Shown here: piece by piece, positions 42,909-51,387 of the stretch
Layout: the number at the start of each line of letters is the position of its first letter
Numbering within the stretch: the first letter of the stretch is position 1
Translations under genes and position numbers: made by a program
The notes under the pieces: model-generated
What the model saw: only the letters and a program-made list of their open reading frames with translations
What the model was told of the DNA's origin: nothing
The model's database searches: none
NCBI RefSeq assembly: GCF_000577335.1
Contig: NZ_CBYL010000012.1
Coordinates: 1 to 64,000 of the forward strand
DNA from: Faecalispora jeddahensis
GTDB taxonomy: Bacteria > Bacillota > Clostridia > Oscillospirales > Acutalibacteraceae
Direction of reading: 5' to 3'
Length of the DNA: 64,000 nt

Positions 42909-44069
42909 TTACTTCATGTCGTCAGATCTTTTAAAGTCATCCCCGGTGAGTCCCTCACGAGCCAGCATGACCTCCAGAACAGAAATATCGGACGAGATGT
43001 CCATTGTGGCATCCCCAAACAAACTATCCAGAAGATTTTCAAACGCAGTATTAATTGTATCCAGGCTTTCGCGAATCTGCTTTTTGGCAGAAGTGATATT
43101 CTCCCCCTGTACCGACTGACTGTCAAAATGGCAGTAGGAATGAATCAGCTTTAAAGTAGTCGGCAGATAATACTCATTAAATTTTCGGATCTGAGATCCC
43201 TTTTCGGGATGCTCTTCCACATAATTCAGTATTTTTTCCGTGACGCTCTCTAAACGGGATATTTTCAGAAGCACTACTTCATCCGTAATAAAGTTCTTGG
43301 CCTGACTGATCTGATTCAGCAGATCGCGTCCCTTAGAAGGCGCCGTGCTTTCTTCCGGCTCCTTTTTCTGGGCACTCCGGCGTTCCCGCTCTTCCATAGA
43401 CTGCTGCGCCTGAAGATATTGCTGGTATGTTTCTTCCCCCAGCATCAGGCAGGTTTTCTGATCATCCAAATACCCGTCGGGCAGCATGTTGGAACGGATC
43501 ATTTTTTCCAGATCCTTTACAACAAACGTCGGGGATTTTCTCACCAGTCTGGCAAGCTGATCAACAGAGCAGAAATTCGCAGCGCCAACACCGTTCAGAT
43601 AACGAGCAATGCGGTTTAACCTGCCGCGTATCCGACAGCCCTGTGTAATCATCCACGCAGAAAGCCCGCTAAAGGGTACTGTTACGGAAGCCAGCGTCAA
43701 AAGTACATCCGCCGCCGACAGCGTTGCCGCCGCAACGACCAGGGCAATCAGCAGGCTGGCAGAAACCACGCCGAAAATCCCCCCAAATATCAAAAGCAAA
43801 ATACTGGAAACCTGCTTCCATGGAAAGCGGGAATCCGAATATCGCAGAGGGCGAACCTCCGCCTGAACGGAGGGATCGGGAGAAATCGGCGACCGGGGAG
43901 GTCTGCGCCGGTTCTTTCTGCTCTGACGGCGGGAATTCCCATCCCCTACCGCATCACGGAAGGTCTCCTTTACCTCTTGTTTTAAATCGCGAAATTCTTC
44001 TGAATGAACCACACCACGCACACTATTGCTGATTTCTCTACCCAGCATCGAAAAAAATCTCTCAAACAT
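42909..44069 (-). CDS. XpaC-like (5-bromo-4-chloroindolyl phosphate hydrolysis family) membrane protein
   Basis: 386 residues. A charged N-terminal region (1-85, Arg-rich near 46-60) precedes two membrane helices (about 88-112 and 118-140), then a long cytosolic helical part. The layout and C-terminal half (TLKLIHSYCHFDSQSVQGENITSAKKQIRESLDTINTAFENLLDSLF) match the XpaC family, whose name comes from an indirect phenotype in Bacillus; XpaC often accompanies TelA-type tellurite proteins, which are absent here. Immediately upstream of the peptide array on the same strand. Confidence 0.75.
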   Translation of the reverse strand: MFERFFSMLGREISNSVRGVVHSEEFRDLKQEVKETFRDAVGDGNSRRQSRKNRRRPPRSPISPDPSVQAEVRPLRYSDSRFPWKQVSSILLLIFGGIFGVVSASLLIALVVAAATLSAADVLLTLASVTVPFSGLSAWMITQGCRIRGRLNRIARYLNGVGAANFCSVDQLARLVRKSPTFVVKDLEKMIRSNMLPDGYLDDQKTCLMLGEETYQQYLQAQQSMEERERRSAQKKEPEESTAPSKGRDLLNQISQAKNFITDEVVLLKISRLESVTEKILNYVEEHPEKGSQIRKFNEYYLPTTLKLIHSYCHFDSQSVQGENITSAKKQIRESLDTINTAFENLLDSLFGDATMDISSDISVLEVMLAREGLTGDDFKRSDDMK

Positions 44070-44250
44070 CTTAGATTCCTCACTATGTAGTTCTTAAAAT
44101 CTATTGGTTTTATTATACCTGAATCCAATTCAAATGACAACTAAGCATCCCCGACGCTTTTTACCAATTTTCTTAATTTTCATTATAAATCCGCCATATT
44201 TCTCCCTACAATCTTTTTCAAAAAAACTAAAAATAAATTAAAAAAAGATA

Positions 44251-44279
44251 TTGACAGATTGAATAAAACCAGATATAAT
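44251..44279 (+). promoter_or_regulatory. Consensus tRNA promoter
   Basis: TTGACA, 17 bases, TATAAT, both perfect, 40 bases before tRNA-Asp. Confidence 0.9.
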
Positions 44280-44319
44280 TACTATCGTTGTCCCGGCAAA
44301 TTGTTCCGTGTGATTACAC

Positions 44320-44396
44320 GGCTCGGTAGTTCAGTTGGTTAGAACGCTAGCCTGTCACGCTAGAGGTCGACGGTTCGAACCCGTTCCGAGTCGCCA
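44320..44396 (+). tRNA. tRNA-Asp (GTC)
   Basis: Seven-base acceptor stem GGCTCGG/CCGAGTC (one G-T pair), anticodon loop CTGTCAC with GTC, T-loop GTTCGAA, and encoded CCA end. Confidence 0.95.
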
Positions 44397-44400
44397 GTTT

Positions 44401-44476
44401 GCTGCTATGGCTCAGTTGGCAGAGCACGTCCTTGGTAAGGACGAGGTCACGCGTTCGAATCGCGTTAGCAGCTCCA
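44401..44476 (+). tRNA. tRNA-Thr (GGT)
   Basis: Acceptor GCTGCTA/TAGCAGC, anticodon stem CGTCC/GGACG around TTGGTAA (anticodon GGT), T-loop GTTCGAA, encoded CCA. Four bases after tRNA-Asp, one transcript. Confidence 0.95.
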
Positions 44477-44478
44477 TT

Positions 44479-44516
44479 AAAAACCGCTTAGTTTTAAAAC
44501 TAAGCGGTTTTTTTGT
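44479..44516 (+). terminator. Terminator of the tRNA operon
   Basis: Stem AACCGCTTAGTTTT/AAAACTAAGCGGTT and T-run right after tRNA-Thr. Confidence 0.92.
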
Positions 44517-44863
44517 CGTTTATTTTTATTTTCAAAATAGTAATTTCAAAGCGTGTTGAACATTGGAAAAGATCAAAATTCTGATACTATTTAAATGGAC
44601 ACGCCCTTATTTACGGCTTCTTAAAGCTTCGGCCTAGACCAAACTATCGGTCTTTTTCGGGCTTATATAAACCGTTTCCACTCTTTCATTCGTTCGAATC
44701 AGTAGAAATACGACCAGTATGATAGCTGCTGACCGATACGGAAAGAACAACAAGTGTAAATAAAATAAATACAGCCATAATATGAAAAGAAGATTTTATG
44801 GTTGCTGCGCGACGATCAGGCACCAAAGGACTGCATCGAAATTTAAGATCAGGAGCTAAAACA

Positions 44864-45493
44864 ATGGGTTTACAAAAACGGTTACTATCACTTGGTATGA
44901 TTGGGGTTATTTCTTTTTTCTTGAGTGATGTTCTTGGCTGCATTCTTGTACAGGGATATAATCCGATAACATCCTATATTAGTGTGTTATCTGCGGACGG
45001 CACACCCTATTCCGGTGTAATGCGAACCTTTATTATGATATATCAAGTTTGTTTTCTGTTATTTTCGATTACACTCTGCATCAAATCTTTTAAAGAATAC
45101 TGCCCATACACACGTGTAGGTTCTATTTTACTTTTTGGTGTTGCTTGTTTATCCGTTTTTACATTTGGCGTTTTCCCGATGACGGTAGAATCTGCGATCA
45201 ATCCGCAAAATATGATTCACCTTATTTTAGCGATAGCCATTATTACCTTACCGATCTTGGCTTTATTTTTGCTCTCACTTGGATTTAGGAAAGATCAAAG
45301 AAGCATTCTGGCGAGAGCATCTTTCATTGCGGCCATCCTGATTTTATTTTTCGATTTATCGCATCTATTCGCTATCAAGAATGGATGGGACATCTTAGGC
45401 CTTTTACAAAGGCTCAGCGTATATTCCTTTCACGCCTTTACTTTCTTTCTCTCTTGGATTTACGTAAGAAAAACAAGGAGAACAGTACATTAA
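44864..45493 (+). CDS. DUF998 family membrane protein
   Basis: 209 residues with six predicted membrane helices. 'YNPITSYISVLSADGTPYSGVMRTFIMIYQ' near the N-terminus is characteristic of DUF998 (resembling frag1/cytochrome-b561-like proteins). No catalytic role is known. ATG at 44864 is eight bases after AGGAG. Own terminator follows. The 44517-44863 upstream region contains no gene I can support. Confidence 0.78.
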   Translation: MGLQKRLLSLGMIGVISFFLSDVLGCILVQGYNPITSYISVLSADGTPYSGVMRTFIMIYQVCFLLFSITLCIKSFKEYCPYTRVGSILLFGVACLSVFTFGVFPMTVESAINPQNMIHLILAIAIITLPILALFLLSLGFRKDQRSILARASFIAAILILFFDLSHLFAIKNGWDILGLLQRLSVYSFHAFTFFLSWIYVRKTRRTVH

Positions 45494-45515
45494 AACTATA
45501 TACCTCAAAAGCAGA

Positions 45516-45564
45516 AACGATCCCCCGCAATCGGAACACTCCGGCTGCGGGGGATCGTTGTTTT
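45516..45564 (+). terminator. Terminator after the DUF998 gene
   Basis: AACGATCCCCCGCA/TGCGGGGGATCGTT stem with 16-base loop and TTGTTTT tail. The rest of 45494-45821 has no recognisable feature. Confidence 0.85.
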
Positions 45565-45821
45565 GGCATAAAAAAGCGGGGACAGGACGTTTGTATACCA
45601 TCCCATCCCCCTGTCTACGGAGTTGCAGTCTCCATAAACAACGGCTAAGTCGCACTATGTAAATGATACAGCAATTTCCATATTTTGTAAATATCTGTTT
45701 TTATTTTCTCCCGTCTCCTGTCCGTCTACACGATCTTCCTCAGAAATATAGGCTGCGACAGCATACAGCGGCATGGTTTCTCTGCAGCGCTCTCATTCAT
45801 GGCCAAAAGATGAACGCGCTT

Positions 45822-46055
45822 TTAATCTTTCCCCTCTACAAACCAGCGGTCATTCTCCAACCAGATATACCGTTCCTGCCCTTTCATCCGACATAAATAG
45901 CGAATCCCTGTACCACCGGCCCGCAGGGAGGCCGCCCGCTGCACATCCAACACTTTGTCAATTTCAAAAAGCTCGCCAGCAGACCAACGGACAGCCAAAG
46001 GAATAATATGGCCGTCTTCGGTATACCGTACAATCATATCAATATAACGTTTCAT
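45822..46055 (-). CDS. Small dinB-associated protein, unknown function
   Basis: 77 residues (MKRYIDMIVRYTEDGHIIPLAVRW...), beta-rich, ending RYIWLENDRWFVEGKD. It starts 11 bases after the dinB stop on the same strand, so it is almost certainly co-transcribed and SOS-induced. Proteins of this size and pattern occur behind dinB in other Clostridia (from memory), which supports a polymerase-accessory role, but no function is established. Confidence 0.7.
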   Translation of the reverse strand: MKRYIDMIVRYTEDGHIIPLAVRWSAGELFEIDKVLDVQRAASLRAGGTGIRYLCRMKGQERYIWLENDRWFVEGKD

Positions 46056-46066
46056 TCTTGCTTCCT

Positions 46067-47299
46067 TTAAAATATCGGGCCATACAACATAATATGGTCA
46101 TGCTTGGGGTCAAATCCAGAGAGCTCCGGGTCCTGAAGCAATACTGCCGGCTGCACGGCGTTGGTGCCAAAACGCCTTTTCAGGCTGTCCACAGCAGTCT
46201 CCAGCTGTTCCCGGCGCAGCTGCTCCTGTCCTGCGCCAAACAAATCCATCTGCAGAGGAGTCGAATCACTGACCAAATCGGAGATACTGATGCCAAGGCT
46301 GCGAACGGGCCGCTGCCAGTGATAGTGCTGCATAAACAGCTCCATGCCTGCCTGTGCGATCTCGGCAGCACTGTTGGTGTAATGGCTCAGAGCATGCTGC
46401 CGCCCGAAAGTTTCAAGCTGATTATCTCGAACACTGATGCTGATGGTACGCCCCTTACAGCCATGCTCGCGCAGTCGGCGAGCGACGCTGTCTGCCAAAA
46501 CATACAGGATAATTTTCGCATCCTCATTATCCACAAGGTCGCGAGGCGTGGTGGTGCTGTTGCCGATGCTTTTCGCCTCTTCCCGATCTTCGTAGCGGGC
46601 AACCGGCGTATTGTCAAAGCCGTTTGCATAAGCATACAGCACACTCCCCCATTTGCCAAACCAGCTTTTCAGCGTCTTTTCCGGAGTGTCGGCCAAATCC
46701 CCTATAGTATGCTTACAGTAAGACTGCAGCTTGCGCTGGGTGACTCTGCCGACATACAGCAAGGCGCCGACCGGCAACGGCCAGACCATCTCTTTGAAAT
46801 TTCCCCGATGGATTTCTGTAACTGCGTCCGGTTTTTTGTAATCCGACCCCAGCTTCGCAAAAATTTTATTGTAAGATACGCCAATGCTCACGGTGATCCC
46901 CAGCTCCTGCCTGATCCGCAGGCGGATTTCCTGCGCGAGCTGTACGCCGTTCGCGCCTTCGGCGGTGACATCGAGCCAGCATTCATCCAGGCCAAACGGT
47001 TCCACCCGGTCCGTGTATTCCAGATAAATCTGATGGCAAAGCCGCGAGAATTGCTTGTAGAGCTCAAAGCGCGGCGGAACAACCATCAGATCGGGACACT
47101 TTTGCCGGGCCTGCCAGAGGGCCTCGCCTGTTTTAACGCCGTATTTCTTCGCCTGCTCGTTTTTGGCAAGAATAACACCGTGGCGCTGCTCCACATCGCC
47201 GCCCACGGCTGCCGGCCGGCCCCTCATTTCAGGCCGGTACAGACTTTCAACACTTGCATAAAAGCTGTTGCAGTCCGAATGTAATATGATTCGATCCAC
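46067..47299 (-). CDS. dinB: DNA polymerase IV (Y-family translesion polymerase)
   Basis: 410 residues from the GTG at 47299. ILHSDCNSFYASVE at the N-terminus holds the first metal-binding Asp, EPFGLDECWLDVT the second metal site, GVSYNKIFAKLGSDYKKPDAV and the C-terminal little-finger region are typical of DinB; the family usually has SYNKFLAK in this place. The GTG (GGTGG seven bases upstream) is preferred to an in-frame ATG at 47365 because the promoter and LexA sites lie between them. It copies damaged templates. No beta-clamp motif is obvious at the end. Confidence 0.92.
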   Translation of the reverse strand: MDRIILHSDCNSFYASVESLYRPEMRGRPAAVGGDVEQRHGVILAKNEQAKKYGVKTGEALWQARQKCPDLMVVPPRFELYKQFSRLCHQIYLEYTDRVEPFGLDECWLDVTAEGANGVQLAQEIRLRIRQELGITVSIGVSYNKIFAKLGSDYKKPDAVTEIHRGNFKEMVWPLPVGALLYVGRVTQRKLQSYCKHTIGDLADTPEKTLKSWFGKWGSVLYAYANGFDNTPVARYEDREEAKSIGNSTTTPRDLVDNEDAKIILYVLADSVARRLREHGCKGRTISISVRDNQLETFGRQHALSHYTNSAAEIAQAGMELFMQHYHWQRPVRSLGISISDLVSDSTPLQMDLFGAGQEQLRREQLETAVDSLKRRFGTNAVQPAVLLQDPELSGFDPKHDHIMLYGPIF

Positions 47300-47311
47300 A
47301 TTTCCACCACC

Positions 47312-47365
47312 AAACACACGTTCTATTCCTCTGATCATTCTAATACAGAACATGTGTTCTGGCAA
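47312..47365 (-). promoter_or_regulatory. dinB promoter with LexA (SOS) boxes
   Basis: Minus strand TTGCCA, 17 bases, TAGAAT (47337-47365). A perfect GAAC-ATGT-GTTC box (47348-47359) fills the spacer and a one-mismatch box GAAC-GTGT-GTTT (47312-47323) lies just after the predicted transcription start. Confidence 0.85.
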
Positions 47366-47380
47366 GAGGAAAATAAAAAC

Positions 47381-47414
47381 AAAATTCCGCAGTCCGTATA
47401 GACTGCGGGATTTT
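47381..47414 (-). terminator. Terminator of the L25/Ctc gene
   Basis: 14-bp near-perfect stem around CCGCAGTC/GACTGCGG with T-rich tail on the minus strand. Confidence 0.75.
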
Positions 47415-47480
47415 GAATGAAACCGAAATACAGGTAAAACAGCCCGCGTTTCACTTTACTGCATGAAAGAGAAAATCGAA

Positions 47481-47559
47481 AGCGTTTTTCAAAGCGGAAA
47501 ACCGCTCCCGTAACAGCAATCCTCCCGGCAAAAATGCAGCCAGGAGGATTTTTTATTTT
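47481..47559 (+). terminator. Plus-strand hairpin and terminator with no upstream gene
   Basis: A hairpin (AGCG.TTTTC/GAAAA.CGCT, 47481-47506) and a strong terminator (AATCCTCC..GGAGGATT then T5ATTTT, 47518-47559) face the plus strand, where no gene is seen upstream. A small RNA is possible; the terminator may alternatively act weakly on the minus strand. Confidence 0.4.
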
Positions 47560-47594
47560 CCTCTAAAAAACAATGGGGAATCTATCTTTTCAGA

Positions 47595-48197
47595 TCACGA
47601 CTGATTCGCTGCTTCCTCTGCTGCGGTTTGGGTTTCTTCATCCGCATCAGCGACTACAGTTCTTACCGGCTTGATAACGGCGTAAATCTCGCCCTCCGGG
47701 GCAATCAGACGTACTCCGACAGGAAGATGGAAATCCGCGGCCGTAATGGCTTCTCCGGCCTTTTTACCGGAGACCTCAGTCACAATTTCGTCCGGGATCA
47801 GCGTCGCCTTTCCTTCCACTTCAACTTCAGAATGATATACCTGCAATTGCAGCAAATCGTGTTCCAATTCGCCATGGCCATGGAATACAATGGGAAGCTG
47901 CATCTTCACGTCCTGATCTTCCGAGATCATCTGGACAGACACATGAACCGCATTCCCATCCACAGGATGCCGCTGAACCTCTTTTAAAAATCCAAATTTC
48001 TTTTCGCCGCCCAGCATAACCCACAATTTTGCGCTGGTACCATGGCGTGCGATCACTTTGTTCAGACCACCGCTTTCAAACTGCACAGGAGTGGATGCGG
48101 TACCAGGCCCATTGAGAACCCCCGGAATAAAGCCTTCTCTTCTCACTTTTTTCGGCTTGTCTTTTCTGATCACTGCTTTTAAAGCAATCTCTTCCAT
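47595..48197 (-). CDS. ctc: 50S ribosomal protein L25 / general stress protein Ctc
   Basis: 200 residues, the long two-domain TL5/Ctc form. N-terminal 5S-rRNA-binding beta domain (KKVRREGFIPGVLNG) and a C-terminal domain (DEIVTEVSGKKAGEAITAADFHLPVGVRLIAPEGEIYAVIKPV) with a short acidic tail. It binds 5S rRNA; in Bacillus it is stress induced. TTGACA-16-TAAAAT promoter upstream. The following 48198-48558 gap has only this promoter and no gene. Confidence 0.92.
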   Translation of the reverse strand: MEEIALKAVIRKDKPKKVRREGFIPGVLNGPGTASTPVQFESGGLNKVIARHGTSAKLWVMLGGEKKFGFLKEVQRHPVDGNAVHVSVQMISEDQDVKMQLPIVFHGHGELEHDLLQLQVYHSEVEVEGKATLIPDEIVTEVSGKKAGEAITAADFHLPVGVRLIAPEGEIYAVIKPVRTVVADADEETQTAAEEAANQS

Positions 48198-48242
48198 CGT
48201 AAAAACACTCCTTTTCTTATAGTGACATTGTTCGTTACCTCG

Positions 48243-48270
48243 ATTTTATACCTATCCCACAAAATGTCAA
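48243..48270 (-). promoter_or_regulatory. Promoter of ctc
   Basis: Minus strand TTGACA, 16 bases, TAAAAT. Confidence 0.5.
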
Positions 48271-48558
48271 ACGCAGGTTCCCGTAATAAAGCTGTGAGAA
48301 TCGGACGAATCGCTCTCTTGGCCCGTATCAGGCGGCAAAGGCGGCGATTCTGATCCGATTTTCCCCGAATCTCAGGCAGAATCGCATCTGCCCTGCTCTT
48401 TCCTCCTTATTCGTCCTTATATTCTGTGAATTGGAGCTGCCGGGGGTGTTTTCTCAGAGAAAACTCACTGAATTCTAATTAAATAATATCCAGCCTACAC
48501 CGATATGATTTATAGAAGAGTATTTACTTTATTTCAATACAAAGGACAGTGATCAGTC

Positions 48559-48891
48559 ATGAGCATTTCTGCAATTTCAGGCACAAGCAGCTATACCACT
48601 ACGGCCAGCAGCAACCAAAGTGAAATCAACAAGCTGCGCGCACAGGAAAAACAACTCCAGCAGGAACTGACCCAGCTGCAAAGCGACGTTTCAGGAGACG
48701 ATTCCGAACAGGTTCAGCTACAGATTTCAACCGTGCAGCAGCAGATTACTCAGATTCAGCAGCAGATACAGCAGCTGCAGAACCAGTCGGCCAAACAGTC
48801 ACAGGACAAGCAGCAAACCACGCAGGCGAAATTCAACGTAGGAGACACCGCAAGCTTTCCGGATGACCATCTGATCGACATTACCGTATGA
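48559..48891 (+). CDS. FlxA-like coiled-coil protein
   Basis: 110 residues with a Gln-rich coiled coil (about 18-85, repeated QQQITQIQQQIQQLQ) and a Ser/Thr-rich N-terminus, like the FlxA family. FlxA is a flagellar-regulon protein of unknown function in E. coli; no flagellar genes are near. Ribosome site AAAGGA at spacing of 11. A terminator follows directly. Confidence 0.7.
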   Translation: MSISAISGTSSYTTTASSNQSEINKLRAQEKQLQQELTQLQSDVSGDDSEQVQLQISTVQQQITQIQQQIQQLQNQSAKQSQDKQQTTQAKFNVGDTASFPDDHLIDITV

Positions 48892-48895
48892 TCAA

Positions 48896-48938
48896 ATAAA
48901 AGCCTTCTCTCCCATCCAGGGCGAGGGGGCTTTTATTT
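48896..48938 (+). terminator. Terminator of the FlxA-like gene
   Basis: AAAAGCCTTCTC/GAGGGGGCTTTT stem (with G-T pairs) and TATTTTG tail. Confidence 0.8.
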
Positions 48939-48991
48939 TGTGTATGGAGCTGTTTGCACTCGGTTCTGTAAATGAATAATGGCAAAAAGAA

Positions 48992-49022
48992 AGGCAGGCA
49001 CCCGATTGATGCCTGCTTTTTA
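48992..49022 (-). terminator. Terminator of the microcompartment operon
   Basis: GCAGGCA/TGCCTGC stem with a T-rich tail on the minus strand (CTTTCTTTTT) and TTTTT on the plus strand; lies 30 bases past the last BMC gene. Confidence 0.8.
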
Positions 49023-49052
49023 TGGAGAGTAGTCTTATGAGTGAACAGTGTA

Positions 49053-49592
49053 TTACAGCAGCGTTTGAAAAATCTTTTCGGAGGGGCGGGCAATCACCGT
49101 GGTGGAAAGCAGAAGCTCTGTTTCCGCAGTCGCCGCCGCAACCGCAGTTTTCACAGCCCCCACATCGCCCGTAAGAAGAACGACGCCCTTTCCCCCAATC
49201 GCATAGCCTATTTTCACTTCCATCAGCGTGATATCCGCGGCCTTTGCGGCAATATCCGCCGCGCGGATACCGGACGCTACCGAGTAAAATTCCATCACGC
49301 CAATCGCCCGAATCGCTTCTACCGGGTTTGTCAGGCCGATGGCAGGAATCAGCTGGGAATGAATGTTGGGAATCAGCAGGCTGTCTACATAGTATTCCCC
49401 CGCAACCTGAATTCCCCTTTCCATAGAAGTCTCAACATCGCTGGTGCTGCCGCCGATAATCACAAAGTATTTGCCAGGACAGACTGTGGAGGCCTTCACC
49501 AATTGCGCATTGGTCACCTTGACCATCTGATCGCTGACATCTATTCCGCGGGCAATGCTGGAAAGCTCAATTGCTCCAATTGCTTCTCTCAT
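49053..49592 (-). CDS. PduT-type tandem BMC-domain shell protein with Fe-S cysteine
   Basis: 179 residues made of two BMC domains (about 1-88 and 92-179), so it forms trimers that mimic a hexamer. The first domain has KASTVCPGKYFVIIGG, the cysteine that in PduT trimers jointly holds a 4Fe-4S cluster in the pore. It would conduct electrons across the shell, matching the PduS redox protein just upstream. ATG at 49592 used. It is the last gene of the locus. Confidence 0.88.
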   Translation of the reverse strand: MREAIGAIELSSIARGIDVSDQMVKVTNAQLVKASTVCPGKYFVIIGGSTSDVETSMERGIQVAGEYYVDSLLIPNIHSQLIPAIGLTNPVEAIRAIGVMEFYSVASGIRAADIAAKAADITLMEVKIGYAIGGKGVVLLTGDVGAVKTAVAAATAETELLLSTTVIARPSEKIFQTLL

Positions 49593-49597
49593 TGTCC

Positions 49598-50953
49598 TCA
49601 AGCCTCCCTATCGCGGCGGATCGATGCGCCGTCCTCATTGATTTCTGTGATGATCCCGCTGATGCTGGCATGAATATTCGCGGAGAGCCCCTGTGCAGCC
49701 GACGCCAGCAAATCACCCTTTTGCACCGTTTCCCCGGCCTGCACAGCCGGGACGGCGGGCTTTCCGATGTGCTGCCGGAACGAAATCCATACCTGCTCCG
49801 GGAAAAGCTCGGTGCAGTCATCCCCGGCATGCTGATGATAATACTCCGAAAGCCCCAGACGGGCCACCAGACGGTCGGTCGGCACCTTGCCGTACAAAGA
49901 CCCTTCCCTTGCCTTTGGAGAAAGATTTCGCGGCACCTGAATGCCTTTCTCGCGCAGCCTGCCCTTCAGGTAAGCATTCACCTTGCGGGGCGACAGCCCC
50001 ATGGGACAGGAGAACATTTCACACACGCCGCAGTCGCAGCAATTTACGGCCTGCCCAAATGCCTTTTCGTACTCGTCGTTGTCGGAAATCAGCTCCTCCC
50101 GGAACAGATTCCGCATCATCAGATGCGGCTGGATCTGATGCCCGATCAAATACCGCGGACACAGGCTGGTACACATCCGGCACTGAACGCAGGCGCTTTT
50201 GGCCTGTGTTTTAATCCGACCAAGCGGCAGCGCTGCCCGGCGCGCCAAATAATGTTCGTTTGACAGAACAATCAGGTTCCCTGTTGTTTTCGTTACCGCC
50301 AGACGATCGATTTCGGCAGGGTCGGTTACGACGCGCCCCATCATGGGGCCGCCGACGATCACAATATAATTTTGAAGGCGCGGGCGGGCACTGCTGATAC
50401 ACTCCCGCAGAGGCGTACCGAGCGGAACCCTGCGCATCACCGGGCGCTCCACCTCGCCGACGACGGACAGATATTTTTCCGTTACGGGGATTCCCTGCAG
50501 GGCGTCGTGAATATTCAGCAGAGTTCCCACGTTGTCTACCACAGCTCCCACATCGAGCGGGATTCCGCGTTCGGGAACCGAGGTGCCGCAGACCTGCTGA
50601 ATCAGCACCTGCTCATCCCCGGCCGGATAAAAGGACGGCATCTCGAATAGTTCGATCTGCGCGCCGGAGGCCGTGATGGCCTGCCGCAGCATGGCGGACT
50701 CTTTGACATATTTCTTTTTCAGAGCGATCACGGCTCTCTTGGCGCCGACGTGGGCCGCCACCGCACCGACCGCCTGAACGATCTGATCCGGGAAGGTACG
50801 CATCAAATACTTATCCGTTTCGATCAGCGGCTCGCATTCCGCGCCGTTCACCACAAAGCACTCCGCCTTGGCGGAAAGCTTTACATGCGTGGGGAACCCG
50901 GCTCCGCCGGCCCCTACCACACCCGCGGCCTTTACCGCTTCGATCAAATCCAT
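49598..50953 (-). CDS. PduS/RnfC-type Fe-S flavoprotein
   Basis: 451 residues. N-terminal GVVGAGGAGFPTHVKL is the RnfC-type NADH/FMN-binding glycine loop, a SLBB region follows (VVGEVERPVMRRVPLGTPL), then two 4Fe-4S motifs CVQCRMCTSLCP and CCDCGVCEMFSCP, and a biotinyl-like C-terminus. PduS is the BMC-associated reductase that regenerates cobalamin or moves electrons out through PduT. With no B12 enzyme in view, an electron-exit role with PduT is likelier. Start at 50953 is the conserved Met; an in-frame ATG at 50974 is possible. Confidence 0.88.
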   Translation of the reverse strand: MDLIEAVKAAGVVGAGGAGFPTHVKLSAKAECFVVNGAECEPLIETDKYLMRTFPDQIVQAVGAVAAHVGAKRAVIALKKKYVKESAMLRQAITASGAQIELFEMPSFYPAGDEQVLIQQVCGTSVPERGIPLDVGAVVDNVGTLLNIHDALQGIPVTEKYLSVVGEVERPVMRRVPLGTPLRECISSARPRLQNYIVIVGGPMMGRVVTDPAEIDRLAVTKTTGNLIVLSNEHYLARRAALPLGRIKTQAKSACVQCRMCTSLCPRYLIGHQIQPHLMMRNLFREELISDNDEYEKAFGQAVNCCDCGVCEMFSCPMGLSPRKVNAYLKGRLREKGIQVPRNLSPKAREGSLYGKVPTDRLVARLGLSEYYHQHAGDDCTELFPEQVWISFRQHIGKPAVPAVQAGETVQKGDLLASAAQGLSANIHASISGIITEINEDGASIRRDREA

Positions 50954-51076
50954 ACGATCACCATCCTGCCTCATTGATACCGATCTTCCGTTAAAACCGT
51001 GTATCAAAACTGGTTGTCTCTCCCCGCTTTCAACGAGAGAGGACAACTGTTTCTTACTTTGAATCAGTCATTTCTA

Positions 51077-51358
51077 CTACAGCACATTGGTGTTGATTTC
51101 TTTATCGTCTATGATGCCGACGACGGTTGCGTCCACCGGAACATCAGGGCGCCCGACTGCGGTCCGGGCGGAGCTCCCGCTGACGATCAGTACCGTCTCA
51201 CCGATTCCCGCGCCGATGCTGTCTACCGCAACGATCGGGGTTCCCGGCTTTCCTCCCTCCAGCAGATCAAGAGGGCAAACAACCAGAAATTTGAGTCCCC
51301 TCAGGCTTTCTTCCTTCCGGGTTGACCAGATATTTCCAATCACCTTTCCTACCAGCAT
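51077..51358 (-). CDS. eutN: EutN/CcmL-type BMC vertex protein
   Basis: 93 residues, BMC-P fold: MLVGKVIGNIWSTRKEESLRGLKFLVV at the start and VDSIGAGIGETVLIVSGSSAR in the middle are typical. Pentamers of this protein cap the vertices of the polyhedral shell. GGAGG precedes the ATG by eight bases. Only vertex protein seen in the window. Confidence 0.93.
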   Translation of the reverse strand: MLVGKVIGNIWSTRKEESLRGLKFLVVCPLDLLEGGKPGTPIVAVDSIGAGIGETVLIVSGSSARTAVGRPDVPVDATVVGIIDDKEINTNVL

Positions 51359-51387
51359 AAAAAGCTCCTCCCGCTCCCGTTGAGGGG

